The notes beneath the pieces are model-generated. The model worked only from the letters and a program-made list of their open reading frames with translations, was not told the DNA's origin and searched no databases. Positions 7,701 to 8,392 of a DNA stretch of 8,392 nt are shown one piece after another. Source of the DNA: Actinomycetes bacterium (GTDB lineage: Bacteria; Actinomycetota; Actinomycetes; Propionibacteriales; Nocardioidaceae); the NCBI GenBank assembly GCA_023396115.1, contig JAEWXC010000100.1, positions 1 to 8,392 on the forward strand. Direction: 5' to 3'. Numbering within the stretch: the stretch's first letter is position 1; each line of letters begins with the position of its first letter. The position numbers and the translations under genes were made by a program.

Positions 7701-8392
7701 CCTGGCCCCGGGGGAGAGCTCCGCCTGCACCACCTCGGCGCCCTACGTCATCACCGCGGCCGACGTCAGCGGCGGCACCGTGCAGAACCGGGCCGTCGCC
7801 GAGGGCGAGGACCCGGACGGTGACCCGGTGACCAGCCCGCCGGACAGCACCACCACCCCCACCACCGAGCCCTTCGCCGGCCTGTCGGTGGAGAAGACAG
7901 CCGCGACGCCGGTCGACGTGAACGGGTCGGGCATCACCGACGCCGGGGACACGATCGAGTACACGTTCGTCGTCACCAACACCGGCAACGTGCCGGTCCG
8001 GGCCCTGGAGATCGTCGACCCGATGCTCGGCGGGACCGTGGTGTGCGACGCCGCCCGGGTGCCGGTCGGTGGCAGCGTGGAGTGCGCCACCAGCAGCCCG
8101 TACACGATCACCGCAGCCGACGTCGAGGCCGGCGCGGTGCACAACACCGCCCTGGCCCGGGGCGTGGACCCGGACGGTGGAGAGGTCGAGTCCCCGCCGG
8201 ACAGCACCACCACCCCGGTGACCACCCCGGTCCCCAGCCTGGACATCGAGAAGATCGCCGGGGAACCGGTGGACCGCAACGGGTCGGGCATCACCGACGC
8301 CGGCGACACCATCGAGTACTCGTTCACGGTGACCAACACCGGCAACGTGCCGCTGACCGACGTGCTGGTGAGCGACGCCCGGTTGGCGGCGC
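1588..8392 (+). CDS. Giant secreted multidomain adhesin-like surface protein with tandem Ig-like (DUF11/DUF7507-type) repeats, 3' end outside window
   Basis: The frame is open for 2268 complete codons to the window edge, so the protein is partial at its C-terminus. Residues 1-45 are a signal peptide. About 49-331 resemble the CshA non-repetitive adhesin domain (start GQARFKAIDWVSWG). About 355-482 are a GEVED domain (GWIDWN at 404-409, GEVED at 472-476). About 485-605 are a SpaA/CnaB-like prealbumin-fold domain, and 606-757 a divergent DUF11-like domain (TNSGP). From 758 on come 12 complete and one partial tandem repeats of 115-130 residues carrying TNTGN and VxDP motifs. The layout suggests an adhesive head on a long rigid stalk exported by Sec and probably attached to the cell wall; the expected sorting signal would lie beyond the window. 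Ligand and function are unknown. The putative promoter and leader hairpin suggest separate transcription from truB. ATG 1588, GTG 1597 or GTG 1600 could be the start. Confidence 0.9.
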   Translation, partial: MVLVVQSRLKRLGRALVAVTLLGSSLVAFTVVDSAVAPTPAEAVVATQGQARFKAIDWVSWGTTPGQAIPNTGKTVTETSTIAGQTLAVTCTVNNIKRTDSSTNSTHLEAYRPGTWQGDGFDELYNIGGTGSNNQMVVGLSNRGDGATVTFDFTCSATLGGEDLPLSGLVMADAEASGSTEHVAATIPTTDAATGLPTTWRILDRVRGANCTLAATARRTVSGSNNTLAMYGPANNSCENNPSQFPGPSAIAFMENATSATNVTVKGGGKSAIALGVLLDFDFGDAPASYGEAVAATQFAYTGGEVPLASGTFPSNRGTNLFSGFDLATVTQPTPRLGAVADGELFQPYSNDATGDDIAPAAGPDDEDAVSLPASTTVTPGGTYTTTVACTRNPGTVAGKLAGWIDWNLNGVFDASERSTATPNCPASGSVTLTWDVPVDVLPTQRQATSFMRLRIAGASETLSPTGRNNAGEVEDHAFTFTTRPRLTVRKLVDGGRLAANDQFRVVAEGPGLGAGQLVATTNGSQTTASAGPALVQSNQTYTISESMVPGSTNPLSDYAARLECVDTANNNAPVTVQGSAPSWTLSGLGTGQRVRCDVTNTPRATTLDVAKRVDGAVTGPDAQGRFQVNYDVTVTNSGPRAGSYGPLTDSLTFPANAVVDSVTWTSDAPGVPGGSGTGTGPHTLAPANTAIVRDTSAGSPTVHRYRVAVTFHYTNTTAPVGCAAGGGLGNRASLPNGQETGPTGNNSACAPPPTPPVGALSLDKQAGDIADANGTGRVDAGDTIAYTFVVTNPGPVTISGVSVVDPKVGAVTCPQTTLGVGVSTTCTATYTLTQADIDAGSVDNIARATGTTPSGRPVESPPDTTSTPVVGPASLALDKQASLVDANSNGVGDVGERISYSFTVTNTGSRTLATVVVSDPMFPGLTCPTGSLQPGASLTCGPVTHQITQADVDAGSVQNTATATGTTTSGTPVPPDQDDTSTPLVGTPALLLDKRIVGVADTNSSTITDAGDTITYGFTVTNTGNVTLTGVGVDDPELGNLTCAPTTLAPGASADCGTADYTITAADQAAGSADNTATATGTPPRGTPVTDDDSTSVPVTTPAPGLRIDKTAGTPSDTNGSGLVDAGDTIVYTFTVTNSGNVPLSGVRVSDPMLEGADADALADCVIGALAVGASVECTATPYVITAADQGSNLVNTATATGTPPGGGETESEPDTTTTPVATPDPSITVVKAAATPVDVDDSGLVDEGDTIVYSFAVTNTGNVPLTEVTVDDPMLDGLAITCPTTTLAPGASTTCTAEPYTITAQDVTDGAVDNVATALGTPPGVGDPDEPGSTPGTPVESEESSTSTPTDRPGPSLALDKSVSSVDDTNGSGLVDAGDEVRYSFRVTNTGNVPLTSISVTDDLLSAQDPPVAVTCPAGRLAVGASVTCVASGPYVITAADEGTTVVNTATASGTPPRGPAVPSEPDQARVRVVVPQPGLTLVKSAGTPQDVNNSGITDAGDTIGYTFTVTNTGDVPLRNITVSDPMLNGVDPAISVTCPTGPLAPGRSATCVASAPYTVTAADETAGQVHNVATASGRDPDNEPVPSEPSDTTTLVVRPDPGLRIDKTAGTPTDVNGSGITDAGDTIQYSFTVTNTGNVPLSGIAVQDAKLSGQASPAITLTCAATTLAVGASTTCTASAPYVVTAQDVASGSVDNRAVAVGRTPDDEPLTSSPDSTSTPTVRPTPGLTLLKTAGTPVDVNRSGITDAGDTIEYTFTVTNTGNVPISEVAVDDPKLSGLAITCQDTALAPGASTTCAAEPYTITEADQRSGAVANTATARGEDPDGGTVDSPPSSTSTPTTTPRPSLQVDKAAGTPVDVNRSGITDAGDTIEYTFTVTNTGNVPVEDVVVNDPMLADAQITVTCAPTTLAPGASLTCTASKPYVVTEADEKAGQVRNTATATGTPPGPGTTPGTPVTSPPDTTTTPVVTPQPLLAVEKTAGTPVDVNDSGITDAGDTIQYSFTVTNTGNVPVHDVVVNDPMLADAGLTVTCDPTTLAPGESSACTTSAPYVITAADVSGGTVQNRAVAEGEDPDGDPVTSPPDSTTTPTTEPFAGLSVEKTAATPVDVNGSGITDAGDTIEYTFVVTNTGNVPVRALEIVDPMLGGTVVCDAARVPVGGSVECATSSPYTITAADVEAGAVHNTALARGVDPDGGEVESPPDSTTTPVTTPVPSLDIEKIAGEPVDRNGSGITDAGDTIEYSFTVTNTGNVPLTDVLVSDARLAA
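1732..2580 (+). other. CshA-like non-repetitive adhesin domain (head region)
   Basis: Residues about 49-331 begin with ARFKAIDWVSWG, a start I associate with the CshA_NR2 family found near the N-terminus of many Gram-positive fibrillar surface proteins. In streptococcal CshA the non-repetitive region binds fibronectin by a catch-clamp mechanism; whether this protein binds anything similar is unknown. The segment is rich in Thr, Ser, Gly and Asn, and contains four Cys (in VTCTV, FTCSA, ANCTL and NSCEN), enough for two disulfides. It also contains a Gly-rich turn followed by a hydrophobic strand (GGGKSAIALGVLLDFDFGD). The family assignment rests on pattern memory and is moderate. Confidence 0.6.
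2650..3033 (+). other. GEVED domain with an EF-hand-like Asp/Asn loop
   Basis: Residues about 355-482 match the GEVED domain found in bacterial surface and secreted proteins: a start rich in Asp/Glu (GPDDEDAVSLP), the core GWIDWNLNGVFDASE, and the naming motif NNAGEVEDHAF near the end. The core segment at 2803-2838 reads D-x-N-x-N-G-x-x-D-x-x-E, which fits an EF-hand calcium loop at positions 1, 3, 5, 6, 9 and 12. Two Cys (VACTRN and PNCPAS) flank this loop and may pair. The family's function is not defined; it is usually found beside adhesion-type repeats. Confidence 0.75.
3040..3402 (+). other. SpaA/CnaB-like prealbumin-fold domain
   Basis: Residues about 485-605 have the pattern of SpaA-like domains in Gram-positive pilins and adhesins: LTVRKLVDGG at the first strand, DQFRVVAEGPG, a TYTISES strand, and a closing VRCDVTNTPR. 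The Lys at codon 3058 (K491), Glu at 3223 (E546) and Asn at 3388 (N601) occupy the places of the Lys-Glu-Asn triad that makes the internal isopeptide bond in CnaB domains. Two Cys (LECVD and VRCDV) could also pair. The domain links the head to the repeat stalk. Confidence 0.6.
3403..3858 (+). other. Divergent DUF11-like Ig domain before the repeat array
   Basis: Residues about 606-757 have the DUF11 pattern (VTVTNSGPRAGSYGPLTDSL) but are longer and much less like the following repeats than those are like one another. A Lys (codon 3421), an Asp in LTDSL (3535) and an Asn in GNRASL (3778) lie where the CnaA-type isopeptide triad would be expected. The two Cys are near the C-terminal end (VGCAAGG and SACAPPP), unlike the C-x12-C of the repeats. 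It ends in a Pro-rich hinge (PPPTPP) leading to repeat 1. Confidence 0.55.
3859..8392 (+). repeat. Tandem array of 12 complete plus 1 partial Ig-like repeats (DUF11/DUF7507 type)
   Basis: Using the codon before the invariant first-strand Lys as anchor, repeats begin near 3877, 4222, 4567, 4915, 5281, 5671, 6040, 6412, 6787, 7144, 7525, 7891 and 8248. The steps are 345, 345, 348, 366, 390, 369, 372, 375, 357, 381, 366 and 357 bp, always a multiple of three. Each unit runs: LxxDK strand, Asp-rich loop (DVNGSGITDAGD in the later ones), YTFTVTNTGNVPL, VxVxDPML, TC-x12-C, PYxITAAD, VxNTATA, then a Pro/Thr/Ser linker such as SPPDTTTTPV. Length variation is mostly in the linker. Repeats 1-3 are the most divergent and 7-13 the most alike. 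The array runs off the window, so the total copy number is unknown. Confidence 0.92.

Noticed and set aside
5659..8142. Very long minus-strand open frame (827 codons) opposite the repeats, plus further minus-strand frames at 5739-6626, 6639-7733 and 7743-8345
   Set aside because: They are complements of the repeat-encoding strand in GC-rich DNA, repeat with the same period, and have compositions (Gly/Arg/His-rich or Val/Ser/Thr-rich) expected from antisense translation. No ribosome site or family motif was seen, and the sense frame has clear domains.
3859..8392. CRISPR-like or satellite periodicity
   Set aside because: The period is 345-390 bp, always a multiple of three, and conserved at protein level, so it is a coding repeat, not a CRISPR array or non-coding satellite.

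Overview
The window is high-GC (around 70% by eye), has Shine-Dalgarno-led GTG/ATG genes, and begins with an adjacent rbfA-truB pair. This fits a Gram-positive actinobacterium. The RbfA and TruB sequences look to me like the Nocardioidaceae/Propionibacteriales style, but that is an impression from memory, not a search result.

Positions 1-113 are a stop-free but apparently non-coding leader. rbfA (114-575) encodes ribosome-binding factor A, a 30S maturation factor. It is followed after one base by truB (577-1482, GTG start), the tRNA pseudouridine-55 synthase. The two form a translation and RNA-maturation operon. A short gap (1483-1587) holds a 5-bp palindrome, a locally AT-richer patch with a good -10-like hexamer, and an 8-bp GC hairpin just upstream of the next gene.

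From 1588 to the window end runs one open frame of at least 2268 codons, unfinished at the edge. It encodes a secreted, fibre-like surface protein. The order is: signal peptide; a CshA-like non-repetitive adhesin domain; a GEVED domain; a SpaA/CnaB-like prealbumin-fold domain; a divergent DUF11-like domain; then 12 complete and one partial tandem Ig-like repeats (DUF11/DUF7507 type, 115-130 residues each) joined by Pro/Thr/Ser-rich linkers. This resembles an adhesive head on a long stalk. The C-terminus, where a wall anchor would be expected, lies outside the window.

The most interesting signals are inside the stalk. Every repeat keeps a Lys and an Asp, 41 residues apart in 12 of 13 cases, and each complete repeat also has an Asn in the last strand: the layout of a CnaA-type intramolecular isopeptide bond. 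Each complete repeat has exactly two Cys spaced C-x12-C, and each repeat has an Asp-rich dockerin/EF-hand-like loop. If all three are real, each module would be locked by an isopeptide bond, a disulfide and a calcium ion. The distal repeats are more alike than the proximal ones, and one looks like a mosaic of its neighbours, consistent with growth by recombination. The gene sits directly after truB, where ribF is often found in actinobacteria. No RNA gene, CRISPR array or mobile element was recognised.
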